A DNA stretch of 64,000 nt. Source: an uncultured Bacteroidota bacterium. Its GTDB lineage: Bacteria; Bacteroidota; Bacteroidia; Flavobacteriales; Flavobacteriaceae. The translations under genes were made by a program, and so were the position numbers. Each line of letters opens with the position of its first letter. Position 1 is the stretch's first letter. The DNA is taken from assembly GCA_902518355.1 (NCBI GenBank), contig CABYFY010000002.1, positions 106,404 to 170,403 of the forward strand, given 5' to 3'. The notes beneath the pieces were generated by a model. The model ran no database searches. It saw only the letters and a list, made by a program, of their open reading frames with translations, and was not told where the DNA came from. This document shows positions 27,307 through 37,936 of the stretch, piece after piece.

Positions 27307-28016
27307 TATTTTTTTACTCCCACAACTTGATTTTCAAATTGTAGATTTACTTTTCTGTATTTTTCCATATCATTTTTTCTAATTGCTCTATTGTAAAAAG
27401 CTTTTAGATTTTGAATTTTCTTTTCTAATTTGTTGTTATGACCTAACTCAATAAATGTGTTTAAACCACTAAGCTTTAAATTAATCTCCTGATTATCATT
27501 TATAATAATTTGAGTGATATTTTGATTCAAGAATTTATCATCTCTAATCATTAATGAAACTTTTGTTAAATAATCCAAATCAGAAAATTGATTGAATCCA
27601 AAAATTATCGGAACATCTGCCGAATGTAATTTTGAAAGACTCATAAAATTTGAATTTTTATCTAAATAAAAAATACTGTCATTTGTAATTATTCTTGCAA
27701 CAGGTTCCTTTTGTTTTACATTAACAAATAATTTATCACCTACCATAGTGTACACCTGAGACTTTTCAACAAAAGTGTTTTTATCCAATTCATCTTCGAT
27801 TTTTGTTATAGAAATAGAATCCTTTGTGTTATAAATATATCTTTTGATACTGTTTTTGATAGAGTCAGTTGAAATGTAAAATGAAGAGTTGGGTTGAATT
27901 ACTACATCAATATCTTTGATTAACCTGTTATTATTAAAATAATTAGAAGCGTATAATATTCCTATTGAAAATAGGAATACAAAAACTAATAATATTTTAC
28001 TCCAGTTAAACCGCAT
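27306..28016 (-). CDS. ftsQ: Cell division protein FtsQ
   Basis: A bitopic membrane protein of 236 residues: short cytoplasmic N-terminus, one helix at about residues 7-25 (SKILLVFVFLFSIGILYAS), then a periplasmic part with a POTRA-like segment (about 34-105, including FVEKSQVYTMVGDKLFVNVKQKEPVARI in several pieces) and a beta-rich C-terminal region. It links the early and late divisome. Sequence conservation is low, so the position between murC and ftsA carries much of the call. It overlaps murC by 11 bp and ftsA by one. Confidence 0.92.
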   Translation of the reverse strand: MRFNWSKILLVFVFLFSIGILYASNYFNNNRLIKDIDVVIQPNSSFYISTDSIKNSIKRYIYNTKDSISITKIEDELDKNTFVEKSQVYTMVGDKLFVNVKQKEPVARIITNDSIFYLDKNSNFMSLSKLHSADVPIIFGFNQFSDLDYLTKVSLMIRDDKFLNQNITQIIINDNQEINLKLSGLNTFIELGHNNKLEKKIQNLKAFYNRAIRKNDMEKYRKVNLQFENQVVGVKK

Positions 28017-29358
28017 ATTCTAACTGATTTTTTATCTGTTCTACTTCTTTACCAATGTCACCTGCACCTAGTGTTATATTGACTTTATAACCAATATTTT
28101 TAATCATATCGCTTAAATCGGATTTCTTTGACAAGTATTTATTATTTGATTTAATTTTTTTTAATAAAATTTCTGAGCTTACTCCACTTATTGGCTCCTC
28201 TCTTGCAGGATATATATCCAATAAAATAACAGCATCAAATTCTGAAAGCACATCGGCAAATTCGTCCAATAAATCTCGGGTTCTTGAAAATAAATGAGGC
28301 TGAAAAACAACTAATAAATGTTCATTTGGGTAAATGGATTTTAAAGTTTTTAAAACCTGTTTTATTTCCTCAGGATGATGTGCATAATCATCAATTAAGA
28401 CTATATTTTCATTATCAATTTTATATGAGAATCTACGTTCTATTCCCTCAAAAGAATATAAAGCGTTGAAAATTTGTTTTTCGGGTACACCTAATTTTAG
28501 GGCGATGGAAATTGCAGCAACTGAATTCATAACATTATGAACACCCTGAAGCTTAATTTTTAAATTTTCTAGTCTACACCCGTTAAAATGCAAATCAAAT
28601 TGCGAAAAACTACTATTACATTTGATGTTTTTAACGATATAATCTGAAACATCAGAAATTCCATATTTCAAAGACTTAATGTCGACCTGTTCATTTGAAA
28701 TTAAAAACCCTCCATCTAACAAATTATTTTTAAATTGTTTAAAGGCATTATTTAGATTTTCTAAATCTTCGTAAATATCTAAATGATCAACATCCAAAGA
28801 AGTTATACAAGCAAAATTTGGGTTTAAATTTAAAAAAGACCGGTCAAATTCATCAGCCTCAACCAAAATGAAATCTTCTCCATTAAAAATAAAATTTGAA
28901 TTGTAGTTTTCCATAATTCCTCCAACAAAAGCGCAAAAGGAAAAATCAGCCACTTTTAAAATATGAGCTAATATTGCTGTTGTTGTAGTTTTCCCGTGAG
29001 TTCCAGCTATCGCAATACATTGACCAAATTTTGAGATTTTTTGTAAAATCTCAGATCTTTTGTGAACTTTAAATTTATTTTCAAGGAAAACTTTAAGTAA
29101 TGGATGTTTTTTTGAAATTGCTGATGTATAAACTATCAACGTGTCTTTCTTGTTATCAATGAATTCACTTATATTTATTTTGATTGGGTCGTAAATCACA
29201 TTTGCTCCCAATTTTACTAGACCTTCAGTTATAAATGATTTTTCCCTATCATAACCAAAAACAGAAACTCCCTTTTCTATAAAATACTTAGCCAATCCGC
29301 TCATGCCAATTCCTCCTATCCCAATAAAAAAAACTTTATTTATGTTCTCTATATTCAT
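28006..29358 (-). CDS. murC: UDP-N-acetylmuramate--L-alanine ligase
   Basis: A Mur ligase of 450 residues. The N-terminal UDP-binding Rossmann motif is FIGIGGIGMSGLAKYF, the ATP-binding motif is GTHGKTTTTAIL, and EADEFDRSFLNL, DDYAHHPEEI and LFSRTRDL follow, all specific to MurC. It adds L-alanine to UDP-MurNAc in the cytoplasm. It overlaps murG by 4 bp (ATGA) upstream and ftsQ by 11 bp downstream. This is the usual flavobacterial murG-murC-ftsQ order. Confidence 0.97.
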   Translation of the reverse strand: MNIENINKVFFIGIGGIGMSGLAKYFIEKGVSVFGYDREKSFITEGLVKLGANVIYDPIKINISEFIDNKKDTLIVYTSAISKKHPLLKVFLENKFKVHKRSEILQKISKFGQCIAIAGTHGKTTTTAILAHILKVADFSFCAFVGGIMENYNSNFIFNGEDFILVEADEFDRSFLNLNPNFACITSLDVDHLDIYEDLENLNNAFKQFKNNLLDGGFLISNEQVDIKSLKYGISDVSDYIVKNIKCNSSFSQFDLHFNGCRLENLKIKLQGVHNVMNSVAAISIALKLGVPEKQIFNALYSFEGIERRFSYKIDNENIVLIDDYAHHPEEIKQVLKTLKSIYPNEHLLVVFQPHLFSRTRDLLDEFADVLSEFDAVILLDIYPAREEPISGVSSEILLKKIKSNNKYLSKKSDLSDMIKNIGYKVNITLGAGDIGKEVEQIKNQLEYAV

Positions 29359-30446
29359 CGGTTCATAAGATTTTTTATTTCATTAACAATATCAATAGTA
29401 GCATTTGTATAAGCCGTTTTTTTGATATTTTTTGAAAGTTTATTTCTAAGCTCTGAGGATGAATTTAATTCAGATATTCTCTTTTTTAAATCATCAATAT
29501 TTTTTTCTTCAACCAATAGAGCTCCCTCGTTTTTTACAACTGCCATGGCGTTTTTTAACTGATGATCTTCGGCGACATTTGGTGATGGAATAAAAATCAC
29601 AGGCTTTCCTACAATGGATAATTCTGATACAGAGCTTGCACCAGCTCTTGAAATTATAAAATCAGAAACTGAATAGGCTAAAGCAATATCATCTAAGAAG
29701 TCATATAACTTAACATCAGAAGAAATTTCTTTTTGTTTATATTCATCGTAATATAACTTTCCACATTGCCATATTACCTGCAGGTTGATATACTTTAAAT
29801 AATCTTGAATAGAATAAATAGCTTTATTAATCTCTCTTGATCCTAAACTACCTCCAATGACAAGCATTGTTTTCTTATCGGCATTTAAATCAAAAGATTC
29901 AATTCCTTTATGAAATAAATCTGAAAAATTATTAATATTTGATCTGACCGGGTTTCCCGTTAATACAATCTTATTCTTTGGGAAATACTTTTCCAAATTT
30001 TCATAAGCAACACAAACCTTATTTACTTTTTTTGACAATAATTTATTTGTTATACCAGGGTAAGAATTTTGCTCCTGAATTAATGTCGGAATATTTAAAA
30101 GATTTGCGACATAAATAATTGGGCCACTGGCATATCCGCCGGTTCCAATTACAATATTAGGCTTGAATCTCTTGATAATAATCAGTGATTGAAAAATACT
30201 TATCAATAATTTTAACGGAACTAAAATATTCTTTAAAAAATTTGTTCTATTAAATCCCGAAATCCATAAGCCCAATATATCAAATCCATATTTTGGTACA
30301 ATATTCATTTCCATTTTGTTGTTTGCGCCGACAAATAATATCTCTGAATTTTTATCTCTAAATAACAATTCATTTGCGATAGAAATAGCAGGATATATAT
30401 GTCCTCCTGTTCCACCACCTGATAATATTATTCTGTTTCTATTCAT
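29355..30446 (-). CDS. murG: Lipid II synthase MurG (N-acetylglucosaminyltransferase)
   Basis: A GT-B glycosyltransferase (family GT28) of 363 residues. Characteristic motifs are SGGGTGGHIYPAISIA, GTGGYASGPI, QEQNSYPGITNKLLSK, TGNPVR, GGSLGSREIN, and the donor site SRAGASSVSEL with PSPNVAEDHQ. It adds GlcNAc to lipid I to give lipid II at the cytoplasmic face of the inner membrane. ftsW ends immediately before it (30447), with no spacer. Confidence 0.97.
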   Translation of the reverse strand: MNRNRIILSGGGTGGHIYPAISIANELLFRDKNSEILFVGANNKMEMNIVPKYGFDILGLWISGFNRTNFLKNILVPLKLLISIFQSLIIIKRFKPNIVIGTGGYASGPIIYVANLLNIPTLIQEQNSYPGITNKLLSKKVNKVCVAYENLEKYFPKNKIVLTGNPVRSNINNFSDLFHKGIESFDLNADKKTMLVIGGSLGSREINKAIYSIQDYLKYINLQVIWQCGKLYYDEYKQKEISSDVKLYDFLDDIALAYSVSDFIISRAGASSVSELSIVGKPVIFIPSPNVAEDHQLKNAMAVVKNEGALLVEEKNIDDLKKRISELNSSSELRNKLSKNIKKTAYTNATIDIVNEIKNLMNR

Positions 30447-31640
30447 TTATATTGTTTCTTTTAATATATCCAATGGGCTATCTTCCTCAATATTGTTAAA
30501 TTGAACTCCAGTACCATTTTTGACACTTTGAATAATCCCTATTGCAATACAGGTCATCCAAATTGAGGTTCCACCACTACTAATTAGTGGAAGGGGCTGG
30601 CCGGTGATTGGAAATAGTTCAACCGAAACCCCTATATTAACTAGAGCCTGGAACACTATTGGAACACCAAGTGCAATTACCAATAGTGAACCAAATACAC
30701 TTTCTGCTTTATTTGAAATGATAATTATCCTTAGAAGAAATAATGCATAAATGGTTAAAAGAAATAATCCCCCGATTAATCCGTATTCTTCTATAATAAT
30801 CGCAAAAATAAAATCTGATGAAGATTGTGGTAAAAAATTCTTTTGAACACTTTTTCCTGGACCTAAACCTCTGAACCCGCCTGTTGCAATAGCTATTTTT
30901 GCTTTCTCAATTTGATAATTTTCTGAGGTATTTTCTTTATTGACAAAATTTTCAATTCTACTTTTCCATGTATCAACTCTATTAGGAAAAATTCCTGGAT
31001 AGGCTTTAATTGTCAAAATAAAAATTGATAATACAAGAATCCCTGATAAAACTATTCCTAGCAAATGTTTTATAGGGTATCCACCTACAAAACATAACAA
31101 AATAACCATACTAAATATTATCGCTGTAGTTGAAAAGTTTGCAGGAAGAATTAACAGTAATATGAATAATGTGGGAATCCAAAGCGGTAATATAGTCTGA
31201 CTAAAACGAACATCAATATCTTTAATTTTAGCCAAATATCTAGAAACATATATCATCAAAATTACTCCTGCTAAAGTCGAAGGCTGGAATGTAAATCCAA
31301 CAAATGGTATTTTAATCCATCTATTTGTGTTGGTTAATGAATCTGTAACGCTTGGCTGAAAGATTGTGTATAAGAGAAGAACTATCACTACAGGAATCAT
31401 TAGTATAGAAATACCTCTAAAGTAGTGGTATGGGATTTTTTGCATCAAATACATAAATGTGAATCCAAGCGAGAGGTGAATAAAATGTTTAAACAAATAA
31501 TTAAACGTATTACCTGATCCTGAGACATATGCGAGGTTACTTGCCGCACTATAGACAGGTAAAAAAGAAAAGCCTGCAAGCAATATTAAAACTGCCCACA
31601 AAGTTTTATCTCCCTTTATGTTTGCAAAAATATTATTCAC
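30447..31640 (-). CDS. ftsW: SEDS-family peptidoglycan glycosyltransferase FtsW
   Basis: A 397-residue polytopic protein with about ten helices. SEDS hallmarks are NRWIKIPFVGFTFQPST (the conserved W-I and Q-P-S-x2 region), GGFRGLGPGKSVQKNFLPQ, SDFIFAIIIEEYGLIGG and GQPLPLISSGGTS. It polymerises glycan strands at the septum with its partner transpeptidase encoded upstream. The start is a GTG at 31640 that shares a base with the murD stop (TAGTG). A C-terminal tail of about 20 hydrophilic residues follows the last helix. Confidence 0.95.
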   Translation of the reverse strand: MNNIFANIKGDKTLWAVLILLAGFSFLPVYSAASNLAYVSGSGNTFNYLFKHFIHLSLGFTFMYLMQKIPYHYFRGISILMIPVVIVLLLYTIFQPSVTDSLTNTNRWIKIPFVGFTFQPSTLAGVILMIYVSRYLAKIKDIDVRFSQTILPLWIPTLFILLLILPANFSTTAIIFSMVILLCFVGGYPIKHLLGIVLSGILVLSIFILTIKAYPGIFPNRVDTWKSRIENFVNKENTSENYQIEKAKIAIATGGFRGLGPGKSVQKNFLPQSSSDFIFAIIIEEYGLIGGLFLLTIYALFLLRIIIISNKAESVFGSLLVIALGVPIVFQALVNIGVSVELFPITGQPLPLISSGGTSIWMTCIAIGIIQSVKNGTGVQFNNIEEDSPLDILKETI

Positions 31641-32965
31641 TATAATTTTCTAACAGCTGTTTTAAATTGTCTTCCTCTATCCTCAAAATCATCAAATAAG
31701 TCAAAACTTGCACAAGCTGGAGATAGCAATACACAATCACCAGAAGATGATATTTTATATGCTGCATTCACTGCTTCATCCATTGATTTTACCTCTACTA
31801 TGTACTCTACTACATTTTCAAAATGATCCATTATTTTTAGATTATTTAAGCCCAAACAAATAATTGCTTTTACTCTTTTGTTTACCACTTTAGTTAAATC
31901 AGCGTAATCATTTCCTTTGTCAACTCCACCTACAATCCAAACTGTTGGCGACTCCATTGATTCAAGCGCATAATAAGTTGCATTAACATTTGTAGCCTTT
32001 GAATCATTTATATATTTAACCTTGTTAATGGTCAATACATTTTCTAATCTGTGTTCAATACCTTGAAAATGCTCAAGACTTTTTCTTATGGTTTCTTTTC
32101 TAATTTTTAACAAATTTGCAACTGTGGCTGCAGCCATTGCATTCTTAATATTATGATTTCCTTTTACTAAAAAATTATCTGTTGGCATATTAATTATATT
32201 TTTATCCGTTATAATATTTATTTCATTATCTAAAAAGTATGCTCCTTGTTTGACTTTTTTTTTTATCGAAAAAGGGAACAACCTAGACTTAATTTTTTTT
32301 GTTTTTATATACTTATTTATTGTTTCACAATCAGAGTCATATATCAGATAATCATCATATGATTGGTTTTTAATTATTTTAAATTTTGAATCTACATATG
32401 CTTCAAAATTTTTATATCTATCAAGGTGATCTGGTGTAATCGAAGTTATTATAGCAATATGAGGCTTAAAATTTTCAATTCCGTCCAGTTGAAAACTACT
32501 GACCTCAATGACACTAAAGTCAACATCTTCTTCACAAACACTAGAAAAACTATTACCTATATTTCCTGAAATTGAACAAGAAAAACCAGCATCTGAAATG
32601 AGTTTGTGAATTAAAGTTGTGGTAGTCGTCTTTCCATTACTTCCGGTAATACCAATTATTTTGGAATTGCAGTATTTGGATGCAAACTCAATCTCTGAGA
32701 TTATTTTTAACTGCTTCGAATCAAGGAATTTTACAATATCACTACTGTCTGAAATTCCTGGACTTTTTATCACTAAGTCCACATTTAGCGTCTTAGCTTT
32801 TTCATGTGAATTCTCTTCAAAATTAATTGATGAATTAATCAATTTTTCTTTTGTGGAATCAAGTATATATCCAGCATCAGAGATAAACACATTATAGTTA
32901 TACTTTTTGGCCAGTAATGCACTACCCGATCCACTTTCCCCTGCTCCAAGTATTAGTATAGTCAT
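31640..32965 (-). CDS. murD: UDP-N-acetylmuramoylalanine--D-glutamate ligase
   Basis: I start the gene at the ATG at 32965 (441 residues, [20 protein letters not shown]), because it overlaps the mraY stop as TAATG. An earlier in-frame start at 33022 would add 19 residues unlike the family. The ATP-binding motif is GITGSNGKTTTTTL. SSFQLDGIENF, TPDHLDRYKNF, NDSKATNVNAT and LLSPACASFDLFDDFEDRG are MurD signatures. It adds D-glutamate to UDP-MurNAc-L-Ala. Confidence 0.96.
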   Translation of the reverse strand: MTILILGAGESGSGSALLAKKYNYNVFISDAGYILDSTKEKLINSSINFEENSHEKAKTLNVDLVIKSPGISDSSDIVKFLDSKQLKIISEIEFASKYCNSKIIGITGSNGKTTTTTLIHKLISDAGFSCSISGNIGNSFSSVCEEDVDFSVIEVSSFQLDGIENFKPHIAIITSITPDHLDRYKNFEAYVDSKFKIIKNQSYDDYLIYDSDCETINKYIKTKKIKSRLFPFSIKKKVKQGAYFLDNEINIITDKNIINMPTDNFLVKGNHNIKNAMAAATVANLLKIRKETIRKSLEHFQGIEHRLENVLTINKVKYINDSKATNVNATYYALESMESPTVWIVGGVDKGNDYADLTKVVNKRVKAIICLGLNNLKIMDHFENVVEYIVEVKSMDEAVNAAYKISSSGDCVLLSPACASFDLFDDFEDRGRQFKTAVRKL

Positions 32966-34176
32966 TATCTGATTTTTAATGTTATGATTGAGATAATCGC
33001 AAGAAAAACTCCCACAATCCAAAATCTAGTTACAATCTTACTTTCGTGATATCCCTTCTTTTGAAAATGATGATGTAAAGGGGACATAAGAAAAATTCTT
33101 TTTCCGATACCAAACTTTTTTCTAGTGTACTTGAAGTATAAAACCTGAATAATAACTGAAAGGTTTTCGATAAGAAAAATTCCACATATTAAAGGAATAA
33201 GCCATTCTTTTCTAACAGCGATTGAAATTACGGCTATAATTCCTCCAATTGTCAAACTGCCAGTGTCACCCATAAAGACCTGAGCTGGATATGTATTATA
33301 CCACAAAAATCCAACAAGCGCTCCGACAAAAGCACCTATAAAAATTGTTATTTCTCCAACCCTTGGTATGTACATTATATTTAAATAATCTGAGAAGATG
33401 ATATTTCCTGATACCCAAGTAAAGACACCTAGAGTTAAAACAATTATTGCGGATGAACCAGCCGCAAGCCCATCCAAACCATCGGTTAAATTGGCCCCAT
33501 TCGAAACAGCCGCAATAATTAGTACAACAAAAAATATAAACACAATCCACGTATACGATTCTAAACTTGGATCTATCCATGTGATTAAATCTGAGTAATT
33601 AAAAACATTATCCTTAACAAATGGAATAGTAGTTTCAGTCGACTTATACTCAGAAAGATTATCCACAGATTGAAGTTCAATACCAAATGGAATTTGATCT
33701 TTTACAGTTACATCAGGATGAAAAAATAAAGTAGCTCCGATAAATAAACCCAATAAAACCTGACCAATAATCTTATATTTACCTCTCAATCCTTCTTTGT
33801 CATTTTTATATAGCTTTATATAATCGTCTACAAAACCAATGATACCCATCCATAGTAAAGTCACAATTAATAAAATGATGTATATGTTATTTAAGTTTGC
33901 AAAAAGAAATACCGGTATAATTGTGGCTAAAATGATGATTAATCCACCCATTGTTGGTGTACCCTTTTTTTCTATTTGACCATCTAATCCTAGATCTCGT
34001 ATTGATTCTCCAATTTGTTTTTTTCTTAAAAAATCAATTATTCTTTTACCAAAAATTGTTGAGATTAAAAGAGAAGTTATGATAGCAGCTGCAGCTCTAA
34101 AGGAAATATAGGTAAATAATGATGCTCCAGGAATTTGATATTGACTTTCTAAATATTCGAAAAAATAATAAAGCAT
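32965..34176 (-). CDS. mraY: Phospho-N-acetylmuramoyl-pentapeptide transferase
   Basis: A polytopic enzyme of 403 residues with about ten helices. Catalytic landmarks are [24 protein letters not shown] (the DD pair), [25 protein letters not shown] and [12 protein letters not shown]. It transfers phospho-MurNAc-pentapeptide to undecaprenyl phosphate, forming lipid I. A longer loop at about residues 160-200 ([14 protein letters not shown] to LITWIDPS) is typical of Bacteroidota MraY. It sits 3 bp after murE. Confidence 0.97.
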   Translation of the reverse strand: MLYYFFEYLESQYQIPGASLFTYISFRAAAAIITSLLISTIFGKRIIDFLRKKQIGESIRDLGLDGQIEKKGTPTMGGLIIILATIIPVFLFANLNNIYIILLIVTLLWMGIIGFVDDYIKLYKNDKEGLRGKYKIIGQVLLGLFIGATLFFHPDVTVKDQIPFGIELQSVDNLSEYKSTETTIPFVKDNVFNYSDLITWIDPSLESYTWIVFIFFVVLIIAAVSNGANLTDGLDGLAAGSSAIIVLTLGVFTWVSGNIIFSDYLNIMYIPRVGEITIFIGAFVGALVGFLWYNTYPAQVFMGDTGSLTIGGIIAVISIAVRKEWLIPLICGIFLIENLSVIIQVLYFKYTRKKFGIGKRIFLMSPLHHHFQKKGYHESKIVTRFWIVGVFLAIISIITLKIR

Positions 34177-34179
34177 ATT

Positions 34180-35637
34180 TTAATTTTTTTGGTTTAATAA
34201 TTCCTTAACTATTTCAAAGTCGTCAAAGTCACTTCTAACACCTTTTACTTCTTGATATGACTCATGTCCTTTTCCTGCTACTAGAATAATATCATTTGTA
34301 CGGGCAAATTGACATGCTGCTCTAATAGCTTCTTTTCTGTTTGATATTGATATTGTTTTATTTGAATTCGTAGATCTAACTCCACTTATCATTTCTTCGA
34401 TTATAATTTCTGGATCTTCAAATCTTGGATTGTCGCTTGTAAAAATCACTTTTGAACTCAAATTACTAGCTATATCACCCATCAATGGTCTTTTTGATTT
34501 ATCTCTGTTCCCTCCACATCCAACAACTGTTATCAAATTATTTTCTGAAGTCTTAATCTCATTTATTGACTTTAATATATTCTCAAGCGCATCTGGTGTG
34601 TGAGCATAATCAACAATAGCGGTAATTTTATTTTTTTTATAGAATTGGAATCTTCCAGCTACTGCATCTAAAGAACTCATAGCTTTAAGAAGTTCGTTTT
34701 TAGGTAAGCCTAGGATTGAGGCAGCTGAGTAAACTGATAGTATATTATATGCATTAAATTTTCCAACCAATTTTGACCAAAATTCAGTGCTATTTATTTT
34801 AAGAAGCATACCATCAAATGAAGATTCTAAAATTTTAGCTTTGAAATCTGAAACAGAATTTAAAGAATAGGTGTATTTGTCAGCTATTGTATTTTGAAGC
34901 ATAACCATACCATTCTTATCATCATTATTTGTTAAGGCGAATGAGTTATTACTTAATGAATCAAAAAATTGTTTCTTTGTATCTCGATAATTTTCAAAAC
35001 TTTCATGATAATCAAGATGATCATGAGTCAGATTTGTAAAAATACCACCCTTAAAAACCAATCCGTCTGTTCTATTTTGATCAATTCCGTGTGAACTAAG
35101 CTCCATAAAACAATATCTGACATTTGAAATGACCATTTCACTTAAAAATCTATTTATCGAAAGTGAATCAGGAGTGGTTTGATTAGCCTGAAAATTTTTA
35201 TTATCGTATGAAATCTTAACGGTTGAAATTAAACCTGATTTTATTTCAAGCTCCGTGTATAAATCAAATAATAAAGTAGCAATAGTTGTCTTTCCGTTTG
35301 TTCCTGTAACCCCAATTAAGTTTAATTTAGAAGATGGGTTGTCAAAATAATTTGATGAAATAATTGCTAGAGCTTTTCTTGATGATTTGACATTAACATA
35401 GACAACTCCATCAGTTTTATTATCAGGAATTTTTTCACAAACAATACAGTTTGCACCATTTTGAACTGCTTGTGATATGAAACTATGACCGTCAACATTT
35501 ACTCCGGTAATAGCAATGTACATATCACCATCGCTTATTAATCTTGAGTCAAATTCAATTTTATTAATCGATAAAGAAGTATTCCCTATAACGGAATTAA
35601 TTTCTACTTTATATAATATTTCTCTTAATAGCTTCAA
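34180..35637 (-). CDS. murE: UDP-MurNAc-tripeptide synthetase MurE (meso-DAP type)
   Basis: A Mur ligase of 485 residues: the N-terminal EFDSRLISDGDMYIAI segment, ATP motif GVTGTNGKTTIATL, SSHGIDQNRTDG, DYAHTPDALENIL, and the specificity motif DNPR in TSDNPRFEDP, which marks the meso-diaminopimelate enzymes. It adds the third residue of the stem peptide. The start is a TTG at 35637 that overlaps the upstream transpeptidase stop as TTGA. No ATG gives the conserved N-terminus, so the TTG is well supported. Confidence 0.96.
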   Translation of the reverse strand: MKLLREILYKVEINSVIGNTSLSINKIEFDSRLISDGDMYIAITGVNVDGHSFISQAVQNGANCIVCEKIPDNKTDGVVYVNVKSSRKALAIISSNYFDNPSSKLNLIGVTGTNGKTTIATLLFDLYTELEIKSGLISTVKISYDNKNFQANQTTPDSLSINRFLSEMVISNVRYCFMELSSHGIDQNRTDGLVFKGGIFTNLTHDHLDYHESFENYRDTKKQFFDSLSNNSFALTNNDDKNGMVMLQNTIADKYTYSLNSVSDFKAKILESSFDGMLLKINSTEFWSKLVGKFNAYNILSVYSAASILGLPKNELLKAMSSLDAVAGRFQFYKKNKITAIVDYAHTPDALENILKSINEIKTSENNLITVVGCGGNRDKSKRPLMGDIASNLSSKVIFTSDNPRFEDPEIIIEEMISGVRSTNSNKTISISNRKEAIRAACQFARTNDIILVAGKGHESYQEVKGVRSDFDDFEIVKELLNQKN

Positions 35638-37628
35638 CTCAAATTTATTTTTACAGTTTGACCTTTTTTTAATTTTGTTCCTGCTTTAGTCAATTGTTTA
35701 ATTCTGTTGCCGTTTCCTTCGACTAATACCTGACATCCAGCATTTTCTATTAATGGAATTACATCCATAAGCTCATAACCAGAAATATCTGGCATTATCA
35801 TATTTTCAAGATTTACGATAACTTCATCCTTAATTCTTTGATTTTGGACCTCAAATTTCAACTCGTCATAACTTTCCACATTTGGAATATTCGAATATAT
35901 CTTTTGTGCAATTTCCTTGAATACTGGTGCTGCAACTACATTACCGTAATAACCCTTAGTCTTGTTTGGCTTATGGATGACAACTATACATGAATATTTC
36001 GGATTATCAGCCGGAAAATATCCAGCAAAAGAGGATATATATAATCCTTCTGATTTCCAATATTCAGTCTGACATGTACCTGTTTTTCCCGCCATTGAAA
36101 AGTCCTCAGAATAAATATTATGAGCTGTACCATGTTCTTTTTCTACAACATTTTTCATCATATTTTTCACCTTATCAATTGTCTCTTGGCTACATATTGA
36201 ACTTGAAATTATCTCAGTGTCAAACTTTTCAACCACCTGATCAAATTGCTTTACCTCCTTTATAAATCTTGGCTTCACCATTACTCCATTATTAGCAATA
36301 GCATTATAAAATGTTAAGGTTTGAAGGGGTGTGAGGGAAATTCCGTATCCGAACGACATCCATGGAAGATCTAATCCGTCCCAATTTACTTTGTCATTTG
36401 GATGCGTAAACTTTGGTACTCCCTCACCCAATATTGGTAAGCCCAAAGGAGTATTTATCTTCATATCGAACAGACCTTCAACAAATTTCTCAGGCTTATC
36501 CTGATAATTATTATTAATTATTTGAACCAATGCTGTATTTGATGACACCTCAAATGCTCTGGCTGCGGATATTTTTCCATATCCACCTTTTTTTGAATCT
36601 CTAACTTTTCTTCCGTAAAAACTTAAGATTCCATTTTTTGTGTCAATTACATCTGAAGTGTCAATTACTTTATCTTCAAGAGCTCTTACCATAGCCATTA
36701 GCTTAAATGTTGATCCCGGTTCATGAGATTCACCAACAGCATAATTTAATTTTTCATAATACTTACCTTCTGAAGTTCTTCCTAAGTTTGAAATTGCCTT
36801 AATTTCTCCGGTTTTAGTTTCCATTACAACCACACTTCCATGTTCAGCTTCATAAAACTCTAATTGACGTAAAAGTGAATGATGGGCTAAATCTTGGATT
36901 TCGATATTTAATGTGGTATGTAAATCATAACCATCCCTTGGTTCTTTTTCATTATAATCTAATACTGGCTTCCACTGCCCCAGGCCTATTTTTTGAGAGA
37001 ATCTAATTCCATTTTCCCCTTTTAGATATTTTGGCCCGAAAGCCCCGTCAAGGCCTGGTCTCATTGCATTTCCAAAGTCATCATATCTTTCATAGCCGAC
37101 TGTTCTTTGGGCAATTCCGCCAATTGGATAGTCTCTTTTGGTGTATTGCTCAGTGATGAAGCCACCACGAAAACCACCTAAATTAAATAATGGGAAATTT
37201 TTAAATTTCTTAAAATCTAGATAACCTAAATTTCTAGCAATCAGTAAATATCTGTTTTTATCTTTTCGAGCCTGTCTTAATTTATTGGAATATTTTTCAG
37301 ACGACTCTCCGAAATAGATGGCAAGTTCTGATGCTAAAAGATCTACATATTTATTAAAGTTTGTATCACTTGGAGCTAAAGCATCAAATCTGATGTCATA
37401 TTTTGGAACCGAACTAGCAAGTAATTTTCCAGAATCTGAATAAATATTACCTCTGTTTGCAGGGATTTCAATGTTTTTAAATTCTCTCTTTTCAGAAATA
37501 CTGATATAATAGTCACCTTGAAAGAATTGCAAGTCAATAATCTTGAAAACAATGGAAAAAATAATAACGATCAGAAACAAGCTGATAACATAAAGTCTAT
37601 TCGTTATTTTTTTCTTAGTTACTGACAT
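35634..37628 (-). CDS. ftsI: Division transpeptidase FtsI (PBP3) with C-terminal PASTA domain
   Basis: A class B penicillin-binding protein of 664 residues. One N-terminal helix (about 12-30) is followed by a dimerisation domain (NRGNIYSDSGKLLASS). The transpeptidase domain has the active-site SxxK in PGSTFKLMAM, SxN in SSNTA and KTG in AGKTGTCQTEYW. The last 65 or so residues (MPDISGYELMDVIPLIENAG onward) form a single PASTA domain. It cross-links septal peptidoglycan with FtsW. It overlaps the FtsL-like gene by 14 bp and murE by 4 bp. Confidence 0.95.
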   Translation of the reverse strand: MSVTKKKITNRLYVISLFLIVIIFSIVFKIIDLQFFQGDYYISISEKREFKNIEIPANRGNIYSDSGKLLASSVPKYDIRFDALAPSDTNFNKYVDLLASELAIYFGESSEKYSNKLRQARKDKNRYLLIARNLGYLDFKKFKNFPLFNLGGFRGGFITEQYTKRDYPIGGIAQRTVGYERYDDFGNAMRPGLDGAFGPKYLKGENGIRFSQKIGLGQWKPVLDYNEKEPRDGYDLHTTLNIEIQDLAHHSLLRQLEFYEAEHGSVVVMETKTGEIKAISNLGRTSEGKYYEKLNYAVGESHEPGSTFKLMAMVRALEDKVIDTSDVIDTKNGILSFYGRKVRDSKKGGYGKISAARAFEVSSNTALVQIINNNYQDKPEKFVEGLFDMKINTPLGLPILGEGVPKFTHPNDKVNWDGLDLPWMSFGYGISLTPLQTLTFYNAIANNGVMVKPRFIKEVKQFDQVVEKFDTEIISSSICSQETIDKVKNMMKNVVEKEHGTAHNIYSEDFSMAGKTGTCQTEYWKSEGLYISSFAGYFPADNPKYSCIVVIHKPNKTKGYYGNVVAAPVFKEIAQKIYSNIPNVESYDELKFEVQNQRIKDEVIVNLENMIMPDISGYELMDVIPLIENAGCQVLVEGNGNRIKQLTKAGTKLKKGQTVKINLS

Positions 37629-37932
37629 TGATTATAATTTTGATAGGTGGTGTTTTCGATGATTTTATTCCTTGCTCAACTAATCTATTTTTAACCGAAG
37701 ATTCCATTTTATAAGTCATCAATCTGGTTCTTGTATCAACAAACTCAGATCTCAACGATTTAATTTCTTCGTTAAGTGCAGCTATTTTGTAAACTTTTTT
37801 ATCAATTGAATGTGAAGATGATATCATAATAAGAGCGAGTATTAGAAAAAGAAAAATGTACAGCCAATTTGAAGCGGATTTTTCATCGACTAAAAAAGAC
37901 CCTCCCAATATGTTAAATATTCTTCTTTTCAT
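37615..37932 (-). CDS. FtsL-like cell division protein
   Basis: A small bitopic membrane protein. I choose the ATG at 37932 (105 residues, MKRRIFNILGG), which lies 4 bp after the rsmH stop. A TTG at 37953 would add seven residues and overlap rsmH. One helix (about residues 22-42, NWLYIFLFLILALIMISSS) is followed by a short coiled-coil-like stretch, KVYKIAALNEEIKSLRSEF. Position between rsmH and ftsI, size and topology match the flavobacterial FtsL-like family, which would bridge FtsQ and the FtsWI synthase. Confidence 0.85.
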   Translation of the reverse strand: MKRRIFNILGGSFLVDEKSASNWLYIFLFLILALIMISSSHSIDKKVYKIAALNEEIKSLRSEFVDTRTRLMTYKMESSVKNRLVEQGIKSSKTPPIKIIINVSN

Positions 37933-37936
37933 ATAC

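Noticed and set aside
33296..33580. 94-codon minus-strand frame inside mraY in another frame
   Set aside because: The product is rich in Cys and Trp with no domain, as expected from an out-of-frame reading of a membrane-protein gene.
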